Assembly: GCF_900142925.1 (NCBI RefSeq) | Contig: NZ_FRCN01000007.1 | Location: forward strand, 1 to 64,000 | DNA length: 64,000 nucleotides | Direction: 5' to 3' | Source: Chitinophaga sp. CF418 | Lineage (GTDB): Bacteria > Bacteroidota > Bacteroidia > Chitinophagales > Chitinophagaceae | In this document: piece by piece, positions 43,862 through 53,025 of the stretch | How the letters are laid out: the number at the start of each line of letters is the position of its first letter | Numbering within the stretch: the stretch's first letter is position 1 | The notes under the pieces: generated by a model | What the model was told of the DNA's origin: nothing | Databases searched by the model: none | The model's input: only the letters and a program-made list of their open reading frames with translations | Translations under genes and position numbers: made by a program

Positions 43862-45145
43862 ATGAAATCCGGATTTATTGTACTCCTGACATTTGTACCC
43901 ATGCTGGCGATGGCTCAGCTAAAAGAACTGGATAAAAACGTTGCCAGTGTTAAAGACTCCGTTATATCCTGGAGAAGGTATCTCCATCAGCATCCGGAGC
44001 TGTCTAACCGGGAGTATAAGACCGGGGCTTACATAGCGGCCCGTTTAAAGGCTTTAGGCCTTGAGGTACAGACCGGTGTAGGTAAGACCGGTGTTGTGGC
44101 ACTGCTGAAGGGCGGCAAACCAGGGCCGGTAGTGGCATTGCGTGCCGATATCGACGCATTGCCTGTATATGAAAGGGTGGACCTCCCTTTTAAATCAGTA
44201 GACAGTGCTGAATACCTGGGACAGCGGGTACCTGTTATGCATGCCTGTGGTCATGATACCCATGTGGCCATATTGCTCGGTACGGCGTCTGTATTGGCTG
44301 CTATGAAGAAAGATGTACCGGGAACCGTAAAGTTCATCTTCCAGCCGGCAGAAGAAGGCGCGCCTGGTGATGAGGAAGGTGGTGCTCCGTTGATGATCAA
44401 GGAAGGTGTTATGGATAATCCGAAGGTTGAAGCCATCTTTGGCCTGCATATCAATTCACTGACGCCCATTGGTACGGTGAAGTATAAGTCAGGTGCTGAA
44501 ATGGCATCCAGTGACTGGTTTGTTGTAAAAGTAAAGGGAAAACAGGCACATGGTTCCATGCCCTGGAATGGCATCGATCCTGTGGTGGTGGCCGCACAGA
44601 TCATACAGGGTTTTCAAACCATTGTGAGCCGGCAGGTAGAGCTGACCAAGGCGCCGGTAGTGATCACTGTGGGCAAGATACACAGTGGTGTACGCAGTAA
44701 CATCATTCCTGAAGAACTGGTAATGGAAGGAACTATCCGCACTTTAGACAGCAAAATGCAGGCAGATGTACATGAGAGGATGAAACTGACTGCAACGAAG
44801 ATTGCCGAAGCATCAGGCGCTACGGCAGAAGTGACCATTGATACTAAAACAAAAGTAACGTTTAATGATCCGGCATTGGTAAAACAAATGCTGCCGTCAA
44901 TAGAAGCCGCAATAGGGGCGGAAAATGTAAAAGAAGCTGAATGGACAACAGGTGCTGAAGACTTTTCTTTTTACGGTGATAAGGCGCCTGCTTTCTTCTT
45001 TTTCCTTGGCGGATTGCCCGCGGGAAAAGATCCTGCTAAAGCGGCTCCGCATCATACGCCTGACTTCTATATTGATGACTCCCGCCTGGATGCAGGTGTG
45101 AAAATATTCTGCCAGCTGGTATTTGATTACGGGAAGAAGAAATAA
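43862..45145 (+). CDS. M20-family metallopeptidase / amidohydrolase, exported
   Basis: A 427-aa enzyme from the ATG at 43862, where a proper signal peptide begins (MKSGFIVLLTFVPMLAMAQ); the frame extends to 43769 but the extra 31 residues are not signal-like. M20D hallmarks: RADIDALPV, MHACGHDTHVAILLG and FQPAEEGAPGDEEGG, giving the Cys/His/Glu ligands of the two-metal centre, and the dimerisation domain starting WFVVKVKGKQAHGSMP. The C-terminal GAEDFSFYGDKAPAFFFFLG is typical. Relatives hydrolyse N-acyl amino acids (hippurate or IAA-amino acid hydrolase type); the signal peptide places this one in the periplasm. Confidence 0.9.
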   Translation: MKSGFIVLLTFVPMLAMAQLKELDKNVASVKDSVISWRRYLHQHPELSNREYKTGAYIAARLKALGLEVQTGVGKTGVVALLKGGKPGPVVALRADIDALPVYERVDLPFKSVDSAEYLGQRVPVMHACGHDTHVAILLGTASVLAAMKKDVPGTVKFIFQPAEEGAPGDEEGGAPLMIKEGVMDNPKVEAIFGLHINSLTPIGTVKYKSGAEMASSDWFVVKVKGKQAHGSMPWNGIDPVVVAAQIIQGFQTIVSRQVELTKAPVVITVGKIHSGVRSNIIPEELVMEGTIRTLDSKMQADVHERMKLTATKIAEASGATAEVTIDTKTKVTFNDPALVKQMLPSIEAAIGAENVKEAEWTTGAEDFSFYGDKAPAFFFFLGGLPAGKDPAKAAPHHTPDFYIDDSRLDAGVKIFCQLVFDYGKKK

Positions 45146-45173
45146 GCTTCTTCCATCAGGTACCTGAATAAGA

Positions 45174-45252
45174 AGAGGGAGTATCGTATTGGTGAATGCC
45201 CAAAGAAGTGTCCAACTTTTTGAGGCCATTCCACAATACGATACTCCCTCTC
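45174..45252. repeat. 18-bp inverted repeat with long loop
   Basis: AGAGGGAGTATCGTATTG at 45174-45191 is the exact complement of 45234-45251; the spacer is 42 bases. It lies between convergent genes, so it may end both transcripts, although the loop is long for a terminator. Confidence 0.6.
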
Positions 45253-45261
45253 TTTCTGATA

Positions 45262-46755
45262 TTAATAACTAACCGCTTTTCCTGCATTTACCTGTCCGTT
45301 ACCGAAGTAGGCATCTTTACCCCGCAGTCCATAGTCGTCGGATGATCCGCGCAGTATGAGATCTGCGAGTATGGGGTTCATGTGCGGGTATTTACCATAC
45401 AGCAATGCAATGACTGCACTGGCATGAGGAGCCGCCATACTGGTACCGGCAGACCAACCATAAGAGAACTGACCAGTTGCTTCATCCCAGAAGCCAATAT
45501 TGAAGACAAAATTAAACACATACTCATAGAATACAATGCCGCCAACATTGACGATCGTTGTGTTCAATGGGTCTGCCCAGTTACCGCCTGGTGCAGCATA
45601 TGAAATGAATTGTTTACCGTAGTTCGTAAAGATAGAAGGTCTATACAAAGTAGTATCCTGGTTAATACCCCATCCCACCGGACCATTAGATGCGATAGAC
45701 AATACACCCAGTGCAGCAGCAGGGTAGGTAATGAATCTCTTTTCCACGTCATAGTTGAATGCATCATTGCCAGCTGCAGCAACCAGGGTCGTACCATTTA
45801 AGGTAGCAAACAGGGTCGCCCTGTTGATTGCTTTTACCAGGTCTTTTATGTCCCTGTTATATTCCACCACATAGTCATCGGATGGATCGTCAGGAGTACC
45901 GTTATCGTCAGTGTAGGTCTTACGTGGCAGTTCTCCGCCAAGGCTCATGTTGACTACATCAGCGCCGTGACTGGTAGCATAAAATATACCATCAATGATA
46001 GCGCTGAACGGACCAGAACCGGCGTCAGACAGTACTTTCACGAGGATTAGTTTTACCTCAGGCGCAACGCCTACTACACCATTTGCATCGTCCAGTGCAG
46101 CAATAGTACCAGCAACATGTGATCCATGGCTGAAACCTTCTGCGCCATGGTATTGTACTTCTTCCCCTTCAATAAAGTTATGGGTAAGGATGATGTTAGG
46201 AGCAATCTCAGGGTTGTTCAGGAGGAAACCTCCGTCAAGCACAGCTACTTTAGCGCCCTTGCCTTTATAGCCTTTAGACCAGGCCTGTGGCGCTTTTACG
46301 GATTTCAGGCCCCACTGGAGAAAACTGTAGGGATTGCTGGCAACTACTTCCGATTTGGCGCCTGCATTAGAAGATGATGATCCCAGTTTGTCGGCACGGA
46401 ATACTTTACCCGGGAGCCTCCAGTTCATTACAACATCTACCACCACTGATTCTACATCAGCTACTTGTCTTGCTTTTTCCGGGAAAGTAGGGTCCGGAGT
46501 TTGCACACGGATCAACCCTAAGTCCTGATTGGCTGTTTTCAGTTTGAAATTTCTTACATGTAATTTACTCAGGCTTTCAGAGATAGCTTCAAGTTTAGCA
46601 CCTTCTTTGGCGATAATGATAAAGCCCCTGTCCTGATGTTTACTGTCGAGGACGTTGCTACGGATACGGAGGATTTTGTCATCTTTAGTACAAGAGACAA
46701 TTATCATCAGCATCATAAGAGGGAATGCCAGGGCAAGGAGTTGATTTCTTTTCAT
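45262..46755 (-). CDS. S8 subtilisin-like serine protease, lipoprotein
   Basis: A 497-aa protease with lipobox IIVSC (Cys22). An inhibitor-I9-like propeptide region covers about 40-110 (DRGFIIIAKEGAKLEAISES). The catalytic triad is D174 (VAVLDGGFLLN), H210 (GFSHGSHVAGT) and Ser in GTSMAAPHASAVIAL near residue 440, with the oxyanion Asn in AAAGNDAFNY. Length and domain order are normal for surface lipoprotein subtilases of this phylum. The gene lies 10 bp after the inverted repeat and its upstream region is the unusual tandem-repeat array at 46763-47060. Confidence 0.92.
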   Translation of the reverse strand: MKRNQLLALAFPLMMLMIIVSCTKDDKILRIRSNVLDSKHQDRGFIIIAKEGAKLEAISESLSKLHVRNFKLKTANQDLGLIRVQTPDPTFPEKARQVADVESVVVDVVMNWRLPGKVFRADKLGSSSSNAGAKSEVVASNPYSFLQWGLKSVKAPQAWSKGYKGKGAKVAVLDGGFLLNNPEIAPNIILTHNFIEGEEVQYHGAEGFSHGSHVAGTIAALDDANGVVGVAPEVKLILVKVLSDAGSGPFSAIIDGIFYATSHGADVVNMSLGGELPRKTYTDDNGTPDDPSDDYVVEYNRDIKDLVKAINRATLFATLNGTTLVAAAGNDAFNYDVEKRFITYPAAALGVLSIASNGPVGWGINQDTTLYRPSIFTNYGKQFISYAAPGGNWADPLNTTIVNVGGIVFYEYVFNFVFNIGFWDEATGQFSYGWSAGTSMAAPHASAVIALLYGKYPHMNPILADLILRGSSDDYGLRGKDAYFGNGQVNAGKAVSY

Positions 46756-46762
46756 AGAGAGC

Positions 46763-47060
46763 TTTTTAAGTGATTAACAGAGTGGTTTTTTAAGTGATTA
46801 ACAGATTTTTTTGTTTGCGGAACGGTTTTGAAATGCTTGACAGCATGGTTTTGTAAAGCTGCTTACAGCGCAGTTTTAAGAATAATTAACAGAAAGTTTT
46901 TTTGTTTATGGGCGGGTTTAAAATGCTTAGTAGAATAAATTTTTTAAACCCGCTTACAGAACGGTTTTTTCAAGTGATTAACAGATTTTTTGTTTACAGA
47001 ACGGTTTTAAAATGTTTAATAGAATAGTTTTTTAAGGCTGCTTACAGAACGGTTTTTAAA
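46763..47060. repeat. Degenerate tandem-repeat array upstream of the S8 protease
   Basis: About thirteen units of 18-26 bp based on TTAACAGAACGGTTTTTTAA with many changes. A higher-order period is visible: GCTTACAG recurs at 46861, 46952 and 47040 (spacing 91 and 88 bp), each followed by a variant GATTAACAGATTTTTTGTTT unit. The array begins 8 bp from the protease ATG and covers its whole leader. Function unknown; it could be repeated protein-binding sites or slipped-strand expansion. Confidence 0.75.
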
Positions 47061-47530
47061 AAGATCAATAACAAAATAAAACTTGATTGGAAACGGACAG
47101 ATTGTTGCTTGGCTGAAAAAAAAAGGTCTAAGTGAATGTAAAAAAATTATTTAGAAAAATCATCACGTTTTATCGGTCTCTTTTGAAATAATATTAATGC
47201 AATATGTGAATTGCAGATAATGTATGATTAACTGACATATACTTTTTTATTCTATTGTTGCTGCACATATTTTGCTATTACTGTTACATGATATCAGCAA
47301 ACTGTTATTACGCTGCAATATGTATGAGCGTAAATTGAGTATTAAGGTTGGCGGCTGCATACCTTCGGGGGAATTTTATGGAAAAATGGGCGCTGGCGGT
47401 TTTTATAAATAGATGAAAATCAATTAAAATGCTTCCCGAAAAGACTATAATGCCGCAGATCGGTATCTATTAGCTATATTTGACGCTTATTTAGCATATT
47501 AGTTGGTATAATAATTACATAAGAAAGTAC
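47061..47530. other. Intergenic region upstream of PfkB gene
   Basis: About 470 AT-rich bases without a gene in any frame. It should contain the promoters of the PfkB gene (plus) and, together with the array, the S8 protease (minus). A TGCAATATGTGAATTGCA partial palindrome (47199-47216) could be a regulator site. Confidence 0.4.
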
Positions 47531-48424
47531 ATGTACGATATTTGTTGCGTAGGACATATCACGCTGGATAAAGTAGTAACCACAAAGTCTGTGGTGCATA
47601 TGGCGGGAGGCACTTCTTTCTACTTTTCCAATGCTATCAGTCATATGGATGTTAAGTATAGACTGGTAACAGGGCTTGCAGAAAGTGAAATGAATAGTGT
47701 AGTGGAATTGCGCGCGAAGGGCATTGAGGTGGATGTGGTACCGAGCAGGCACACTGTTTATTTTGAGAATATTTATTCTGAAAACCAGGATCATCGTACA
47801 CAACGGGTGTTGCAGAAAGCAGATCCATTTTCTATTGAGGCATTGTCACATACCGATGCCCGTTTCTTTCACTTAGGCCCTTTACTGGCCGACGATATTC
47901 CGGTAGAATTAATTAAGTCATTGTCTGAGCGCGGAAAGGTGGCGCTTGATGTACAGGGATATCTGCGTAAGGTAGAAAACCATAATGTACATGCAATAGA
48001 CTGGCCTGCGAAACAGGAGGCATTGAAATACATACATACGCTGAAGGCGAATGAGCATGAAATGGAAGTACTGACAGGCCTGAAGGACGTACGTAAAGGT
48101 GCGAAAGTGCTGGCCGAATGGGGTGTAAAGGAAGTAGTGATTACATTGGGTAGTATGGGTTCTGTGATCTATGCAAATGGTGTATTCTATCATGTTCCTG
48201 CCTATGTACCGACCGCTGTAATCGATGCTACAGGATGTGGTGATACTTATATGGCGGGGTATTTATATCAACGTATAAAAGGTGCTTCACTGCAGGAAGC
48301 AGGAGAGTTTGCCGCCGCCATGGCTACGCTGAAGATCGAGTCTTCCGGTCCATTTACAGGTACAAAAGAAGATGTGCTCGAGTTGCTGGCGAATAGTAGG
48401 GAGAAGGTATTCGCGGAGCTGTAA
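47531..48424 (+). CDS. PfkB-family carbohydrate kinase
   Basis: A 297-aa cytosolic sugar/nucleoside kinase of the ribokinase fold. It has an N-terminal MYDICCVGHITLDKVV, the substrate region GGTSFYFSNAISHM, and the C-terminal ATP/anion-hole signature DATGCGDTYMAGYLYQR, where D of CGD is the catalytic base (Cys replaces the usual Ala of GAGD). The substrate is unclear: no sugar pathway gene is adjacent. It is smaller and different from the fructokinase at 54383. Followed by a strong terminator. Confidence 0.88.
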   Translation: MYDICCVGHITLDKVVTTKSVVHMAGGTSFYFSNAISHMDVKYRLVTGLAESEMNSVVELRAKGIEVDVVPSRHTVYFENIYSENQDHRTQRVLQKADPFSIEALSHTDARFFHLGPLLADDIPVELIKSLSERGKVALDVQGYLRKVENHNVHAIDWPAKQEALKYIHTLKANEHEMEVLTGLKDVRKGAKVLAEWGVKEVVITLGSMGSVIYANGVFYHVPAYVPTAVIDATGCGDTYMAGYLYQRIKGASLQEAGEFAAAMATLKIESSGPFTGTKEDVLELLANSREKVFAEL

Positions 48425-48443
48425 AAGAGTTATTATATAGAAG

Positions 48444-48486
48444 AAATCCGGTAGTGGGGTAAGACCTTGCTACCGGATTTTTTATT
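48444..48486 (+). terminator. Rho-independent terminator of the PfkB gene
   Basis: Stem AAATCCGGTAG / CTACCGGATTT (11 bp) followed by a T run on the plus strand. It lies 20 bp after the stop. Confidence 0.85.
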
Positions 48487-48494
48487 ATCCGATG

Positions 48495-48785
48495 TTATTT
48501 AATGAATGACAGGAGTTTATCTTGGAATCCTGGGAAAAGCTCGTTGAAAGTTTTACGTTTTTCTTCACTCATATCCGTCTCCGGGTCAATAGCCGTTAAA
48601 TAAATAAACCATACATCAGTATCAAATACCTTTGCTATCTTATTTAACGTTTCCTCGCTCGGTCTTGACTTATTACTTTCTATGAAGGACAACGCAGTGG
48701 CAGATATGCCTACTTTGCTTGCGAGTGTAACTTGCTTCATGCCTGTTTTCTCTCTGATTTTCACAATGGCTTTCCCAAGATTCAT
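48495..48785 (-). CDS. XRE-type helix-turn-helix regulator
   Basis: A 96-aa DNA-binding protein. The HTH_3 domain at about 5-60 reads MNLGKAIVKIREKTGMKQVT, LASKVGISATALSFIESNKS and PSEETLNKIAKVFDTD, with normal spacing. The rest (AIDPETDMSEEKRKTFNELF) is short. It is the last of three overlapping or tightly spaced minus-strand genes, after the 76-aa and 286-aa proteins (5-bp gap), and may autoregulate this small operon. Confidence 0.88.
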   Translation of the reverse strand: MNLGKAIVKIREKTGMKQVTLASKVGISATALSFIESNKSRPSEETLNKIAKVFDTDVWFIYLTAIDPETDMSEEKRKTFNELFPGFQDKLLSFIK

Positions 48786-48789
48786 TCTC

Positions 48790-49020
48790 TTAAATTTTTA
48801 AATGTTCTATAATTTCATGACTGGCGACGGCAATACAAAATCGTAAAATAATTCTGAGGAACATTTGCCAGCTCACTTCATAGTCTTTCTGATTTATTTG
48901 TTCTCGTAGTATAATCAGATCTTTATAAAGTTCTCTTTCCTCTGGTGTTAAACTTTCTTTTTTTTCAAGATGCTCTATTGCTTTTTCTACCAGCTCAAGC
49001 TGCTCTTGTTTTTTTGCCAT
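48790..49020 (-). CDS. Small hypothetical protein, 76 aa
   Basis: Starts at ATG 49020 inside the last codons of the 286-aa gene (34-bp overlap). Residues 1-45 are a charged coiled-coil-like helix (QLELVEKAIEHLEKKESLTP), and the C-terminal third (WQMFLRIILRFCIAVASHEI) is hydrophobic enough for membrane attachment or a buried helix. No family recognised. The overlap and the 5-bp gap to the XRE gene imply translational coupling within one operon. Confidence 0.6.
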   Translation of the reverse strand: MAKKQEQLELVEKAIEHLEKKESLTPEERELYKDLIILREQINQKDYEVSWQMFLRIILRFCIAVASHEIIEHLKI

Positions 49021-49847
49021 TTGATATTTTTAAAAAGGTTGATTAATAGTATTTCATTTGTTATGGGTGTTTGTGAAATACTATGATCAGCATCTTTTCC
49101 GTCAAATGGAGTTATGCGTAGTGATCTTATAATTGTGCGAATATGGTGTCTTATATCTAAGATAAGATAATGATGCTCTAACCTGCGAAGTTGTTTGATT
49201 TTACGCTTTATCCAGTCCTGAGCTTGCTGAAGCAGAGCGTTAAATGCATTAGTCCATTCTTCCCTATTTTTATTTTTTTGAATTACATCTTTATGTTGAG
49301 ATATTTCTTGGTCAAGGAGCTCCCAGAATGTAAGATGCTTGGGAATGGAAATATGACTACCAGCTATATCTGTGACGGGAAGCTGATATAACTGCAGGTC
49401 AATGATCAATTGATGAATTGAAGGATTGGTATACTTTTTATTTCTGCCTGCTAATTTGAAGTATAATCTATTGTCACGATCCTGGATTAAAAGGTTGTCT
49501 CGTACAATTTCAAGGTAACGATTACCTATAGTCATGATGATCTCAGGACGATAAGTAATACTAATACAATTTTGTAAATTGGCCCAACGTTCTTTCAACT
49601 TAGGGTTGATATGCTCAATATCTAATGACAGCGTCTCATAGTAATTAAGATCCTTCCAATTCTTATAAAGAGTGATGGCCTTCGTTAGGGATCCAATGGG
49701 ATGAAAATGATATTTCCAATGCCAAGATTTATTAAATTTAACGGAATTTATAGTTTTAGGTATGAGAACTCCATTATCGTACATGGACTGTATACTGTCT
49801 TCAATGAACCCCTTTTCGCCAGAAAAATCTGCTTTGAAATTGCTCAT
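48987..49847 (-). CDS. Hypothetical protein, 286 aa
   Basis: A basic, helix-rich protein from ATG 49847 with no signal peptide or membrane segment. Visible features are SWHWKYHFHPIGSLTKAITL near 40-60, LSLDIEHINPKLKERWANLQ at about 75-95 and a Lys/Arg/His-rich C-terminal half (RKIKQLRRLEHHYLILDIRH). No catalytic motif known to me. The region is clearly lower in GC than the PULs on either side, which suggests acquisition. First gene of the operon with the 76-aa protein and the XRE regulator; such a three-gene island of unknown, unknown and regulator is typical of small accessory systems. Confidence 0.6.
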   Translation of the reverse strand: MSNFKADFSGEKGFIEDSIQSMYDNGVLIPKTINSVKFNKSWHWKYHFHPIGSLTKAITLYKNWKDLNYYETLSLDIEHINPKLKERWANLQNCISITYRPEIIMTIGNRYLEIVRDNLLIQDRDNRLYFKLAGRNKKYTNPSIHQLIIDLQLYQLPVTDIAGSHISIPKHLTFWELLDQEISQHKDVIQKNKNREEWTNAFNALLQQAQDWIKRKIKQLRRLEHHYLILDIRHHIRTIIRSLRITPFDGKDADHSISQTPITNEILLINLFKNIKWQKNKSSLSW

Positions 49848-50026
49848 GATTAAATTCTTTTCAGGTGTAAATATAAGGGGAAAATTATTGTCTTTAAGTC
49901 GTACTTATATATAATTTTATCTTACTAATATGTATAGTATTGATTAAGTATAAATATTAAACTTTATAAAGATTGTTAGTACGAATCTCCGTTGTCCCTT
50001 GGCGTGCGGAGCATATTTTTTTATTG

Positions 50027-52837
50027 CTATACGCCCGGTTTCTTAAATGCCTGTTCCCTGAATGTTTTCGGCGTCTGCTGGCATCTGGCTTTAAATACCG
50101 TAGAAAAATATGCAGGAGAGGAGAAGCCACAGGTATATGCTATTTCAGAAATGGAAGACTGTGAATTGGCAAGCAGATACTTCGCTTTTTTTACCCTTGC
50201 ATCCAGTATAAAATCGTTGACGTTACAGTCCAGTAGTTGCTTTACCTTACGGTATAACTGCATCTTTGAAATAGACAGCTGTGTGCATATATCTTCCACA
50301 TTGAACTGATCGTTCCCCAGGTTTTCTTCCACTATCGCGGTGAAATCATTGATAAACTTTCTGTCCGGTTTATTGGATTGAACAGAATGCACCCTTGTTT
50401 CCGGTTCTGTGATATAGTGATCTTTCAACAGTGCGCGGTTACTGAGCGTACTGGCAATACTCTCTTTCAGGTATTGCATATTGAATGGTTTGCTGATATA
50501 AGCATCTGCCTTATGTTGCATGCCCCTGATCCGCTGTTCTTCGCTGTTATTGGCGCTTAAGAGGATGACGGGAATATGGGAGGTCCTGATATCTTTCTTT
50601 ATTGTTTCCAGCACTTTGATGCCGTCTATACCCGGTAGCATGATATCACAGATGATAATATCGGGGACGTGGCGGAATGCCAGTTGTAATCCTTCTTCAC
50701 CGTTACTGGCATGGAATACTTCGTACGATTCGCTGAGATAGCCTGCCAGGAAACTGTTCAGGTCAGGGTGATCTTCTATGATAAGCAGGGAATGAGACTG
50801 GTCCTGGCGGGTAGCTGGTACAGTGGCCACAGGCCCCATATTTTCCAGTTCTTCCACATAGTTGTGCAGGGATTCATTGATGACATTGATATGCTCTTCT
50901 TCCTGCTGTATCTCTTCCTGTGCGAATGGTGCGCTGGTGGCAGGTAATGTGATCGTGAACATAGTACCGGCGCCTTTTTTACTCTTTACAGAGATGTTGC
51001 CGTGATGCAATTGGATGATCTCCCTGCTGAGGGCAAGCCCGATACCCGTGCCTTTGTGTTCACTTTCCCTGCTTTGATAGAATAGCTCAAAAGCATGCAA
51101 CAGGGTATTCTCATCCATGCCGGCGCCATCGTCTTCAATACGCAATATGGCTTCTTCACTGTTGCCCGACAGTTCCAGGTATATATGCACCTTGCCGTAG
51201 TCGGAGGTGAATTTAAAGGCGTTGGATAACAGATTATACAGCACCCGGTCAAAGAGGCGCTGGTCCAGCCATGCTTTAGTACCCGGCTGACGGCTGATAA
51301 GCCGGAAGTCTATATGTTTTTTGACAGCGATACCTTTGAATGCTTCCATAATCTCGGTTACAAAAGCGGAAAGCTCATTTTCAGAAACCTTCAGTTGCAG
51401 TTTACCGCTTTCTATTCTGCGGAATTCCAGCAGCTGGTTCACGAGTCGCATCAGGCGGACCACGTTCCTGCGCATCAGTTCCAGGTGTTGCTTCTGGACG
51501 GACGACAGCTGTCTGCCTGCCAGCAGGTTTTCCAGGGGAGCCTGTATAAGAGTGAGCGGTGTACGGAATTCGTGTGAGAGATTGGTGAAGAAGGCAAACT
51601 TTGCTTCAGTGGCCTTTTCCGCCTTGCTGGTCATTTCTACCAACTGGTCGCGTTGCAGGAGTATTTCGTCCCGCTGTTGCTTCAGCTGGTGATTGATACG
51701 CCTATTGGTACGCAGGATGAAGAACAGCACGATACCTAAGAGGAAAGCCACACAGAGGGAGGTGGCCACTATGCGCAGGAGGTGTTGCTGATCCTGGTAC
51801 AGGCGGCGTTGTTCCTGTAACAGGGACTGCTGTTGTTCTATTTCCTGATGCTGCACCTGTATCTTATCGATCTGGAGGCGCATCAGCTTTACATTCGTGC
51901 TGTCGATCAATACCGTCTGTAGCAGCGTATTCCTTGGCGGCTTCCCACCTGCCAGGATATTGGCGGCCATGGCAATAGCTTCCTTGCCACCACTGGGATA
52001 TAACAGGGAAGCGCTGAGCACACCGCGCGATACGAGGTCAATGCCCGCATCCGGATAAGGAGAGGCATCTACCCCAATAATCCTCACATCCGGAATGCCC
52101 TTCTCCCTGCAATATTGATACATGGCGTAGGCCATGACGTCATTCTGCGCAAAGATGATATTGGCCTGGCGGATGGCAGCGTCATTCTTCCGGGCCGCTT
52201 CCTTTGTTTTATCGGCTACCCAGCTTCCTTCCAGGGTAGCTGTCAGTTGTAAGCCGGGATACTTCGCCAGCGTCGTACGGAATCCTTCATGCCTTTCCAC
52301 GGTAGGAGAGGATCCCCGTAGTCCGGTTACCTCAATAATACGGCCCTTTCCATTTAACTGGGCGGCAATATACCCGGCGGCCAGTTTACCGATATTACGA
52401 TTATCTCCCCCTATGTAAGCAGTGAACGAGTCGGTAGCGGCTTTACGGTCAAGTATGATCACCGGGATGCCCTTACCATATACTTCTGCGATGACGGGTG
52501 CCAGGGGCGTTGCTTCATTGGGGGATACCAGCAGGATGTCGATCTTCTCTTTCAGCAGTTCCCTGATCTGTGCCACCTGCCGCGGGCTGCTGCTCTCCGC
52601 GTCCTTATATAAGAGTTTCATCTCCGGGTGGTAGAACAGCTCCCTTTTCATTTCCGTGAGCATATTCCGCCTCCAATCGTCATTGCCTGTACACTGGGAG
52701 AATCCGATACGGTATTTCGGTTCCGCCTCACGACGGCAACCCAGACTACATAAAATGGCTGATAGCAGCAAAATATAGATATATCTCGTAAAGATGGCTG
52801 ACAACGTGGATCTTTTTTGGACTGTGGAATGTTTCAA
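50027..52837 (-). CDS. Hybrid two-component system sensor/regulator (fructan PUL)
   Basis: One-protein sensor and transcription factor of 936 aa. Order: signal/anchor with a Cys at 34 (CSLGCRREAEP), a periplasmic LacI/ribose-binding-like domain (about 41-320, with PVIILDRKAATDSFTAYIGG), a coiled coil, a membrane helix (about 356-375), HisKA with H422 (FTNLSHEFRTPL), HATPase (N539, GTGIGLALS), a response-regulator domain with D731 (IIICDIMLPGIDG), and an AraC-type HTH at about 845-930. The periplasmic sugar-binding-protein fold is that of the BT1754 fructose sensor of B. thetaiotaomicron, rather than the beta-propeller of other hybrid systems. It is divergent from the fructan operon, so fructose is the likely signal. 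Confidence 0.93.
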   Translation of the reverse strand: MKHSTVQKRSTLSAIFTRYIYILLLSAILCSLGCRREAEPKYRIGFSQCTGNDDWRRNMLTEMKRELFYHPEMKLLYKDAESSSPRQVAQIRELLKEKIDILLVSPNEATPLAPVIAEVYGKGIPVIILDRKAATDSFTAYIGGDNRNIGKLAAGYIAAQLNGKGRIIEVTGLRGSSPTVERHEGFRTTLAKYPGLQLTATLEGSWVADKTKEAARKNDAAIRQANIIFAQNDVMAYAMYQYCREKGIPDVRIIGVDASPYPDAGIDLVSRGVLSASLLYPSGGKEAIAMAANILAGGKPPRNTLLQTVLIDSTNVKLMRLQIDKIQVQHQEIEQQQSLLQEQRRLYQDQQHLLRIVATSLCVAFLLGIVLFFILRTNRRINHQLKQQRDEILLQRDQLVEMTSKAEKATEAKFAFFTNLSHEFRTPLTLIQAPLENLLAGRQLSSVQKQHLELMRRNVVRLMRLVNQLLEFRRIESGKLQLKVSENELSAFVTEIMEAFKGIAVKKHIDFRLISRQPGTKAWLDQRLFDRVLYNLLSNAFKFTSDYGKVHIYLELSGNSEEAILRIEDDGAGMDENTLLHAFELFYQSRESEHKGTGIGLALSREIIQLHHGNISVKSKKGAGTMFTITLPATSAPFAQEEIQQEEEHINVINESLHNYVEELENMGPVATVPATRQDQSHSLLIIEDHPDLNSFLAGYLSESYEVFHASNGEEGLQLAFRHVPDIIICDIMLPGIDGIKVLETIKKDIRTSHIPVILLSANNSEEQRIRGMQHKADAYISKPFNMQYLKESIASTLSNRALLKDHYITEPETRVHSVQSNKPDRKFINDFTAIVEENLGNDQFNVEDICTQLSISKMQLYRKVKQLLDCNVNDFILDARVKKAKYLLANSQSSISEIAYTCGFSSPAYFSTVFKARCQQTPKTFREQAFKKPGV

Positions 52838-53025
52838 TATCTAAAGACAATGATACAAAATTGAAATGATCTGGTATTGATCTTTATTGTTTGTCTATTT
52901 AAATAACTGATAATTATTAAATTATATTTTTTTAAGGAAGTTACAAATTTGATAGTAATGGAGACGCAGTCGTAAGGCAGGGCATGGCTGATTGAGTAGG
53001 TTTGGGGCATAAACGATTCTGCGTT
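52838..53025. promoter_or_regulatory. Divergent promoter region of the fructan PUL
   Basis: A 188-base AT-rich gap between the hybrid sensor (minus) and the MFS gene (plus). It must carry both promoters and probably the binding site of the sensor's AraC domain. I could not assign individual boxes with confidence. Confidence 0.4.

Noticed and set aside
46763-47060. CRISPR array
   Set aside because: Repeats are directly adjacent and degenerate with no unique spacers, and no cas genes are in the window.
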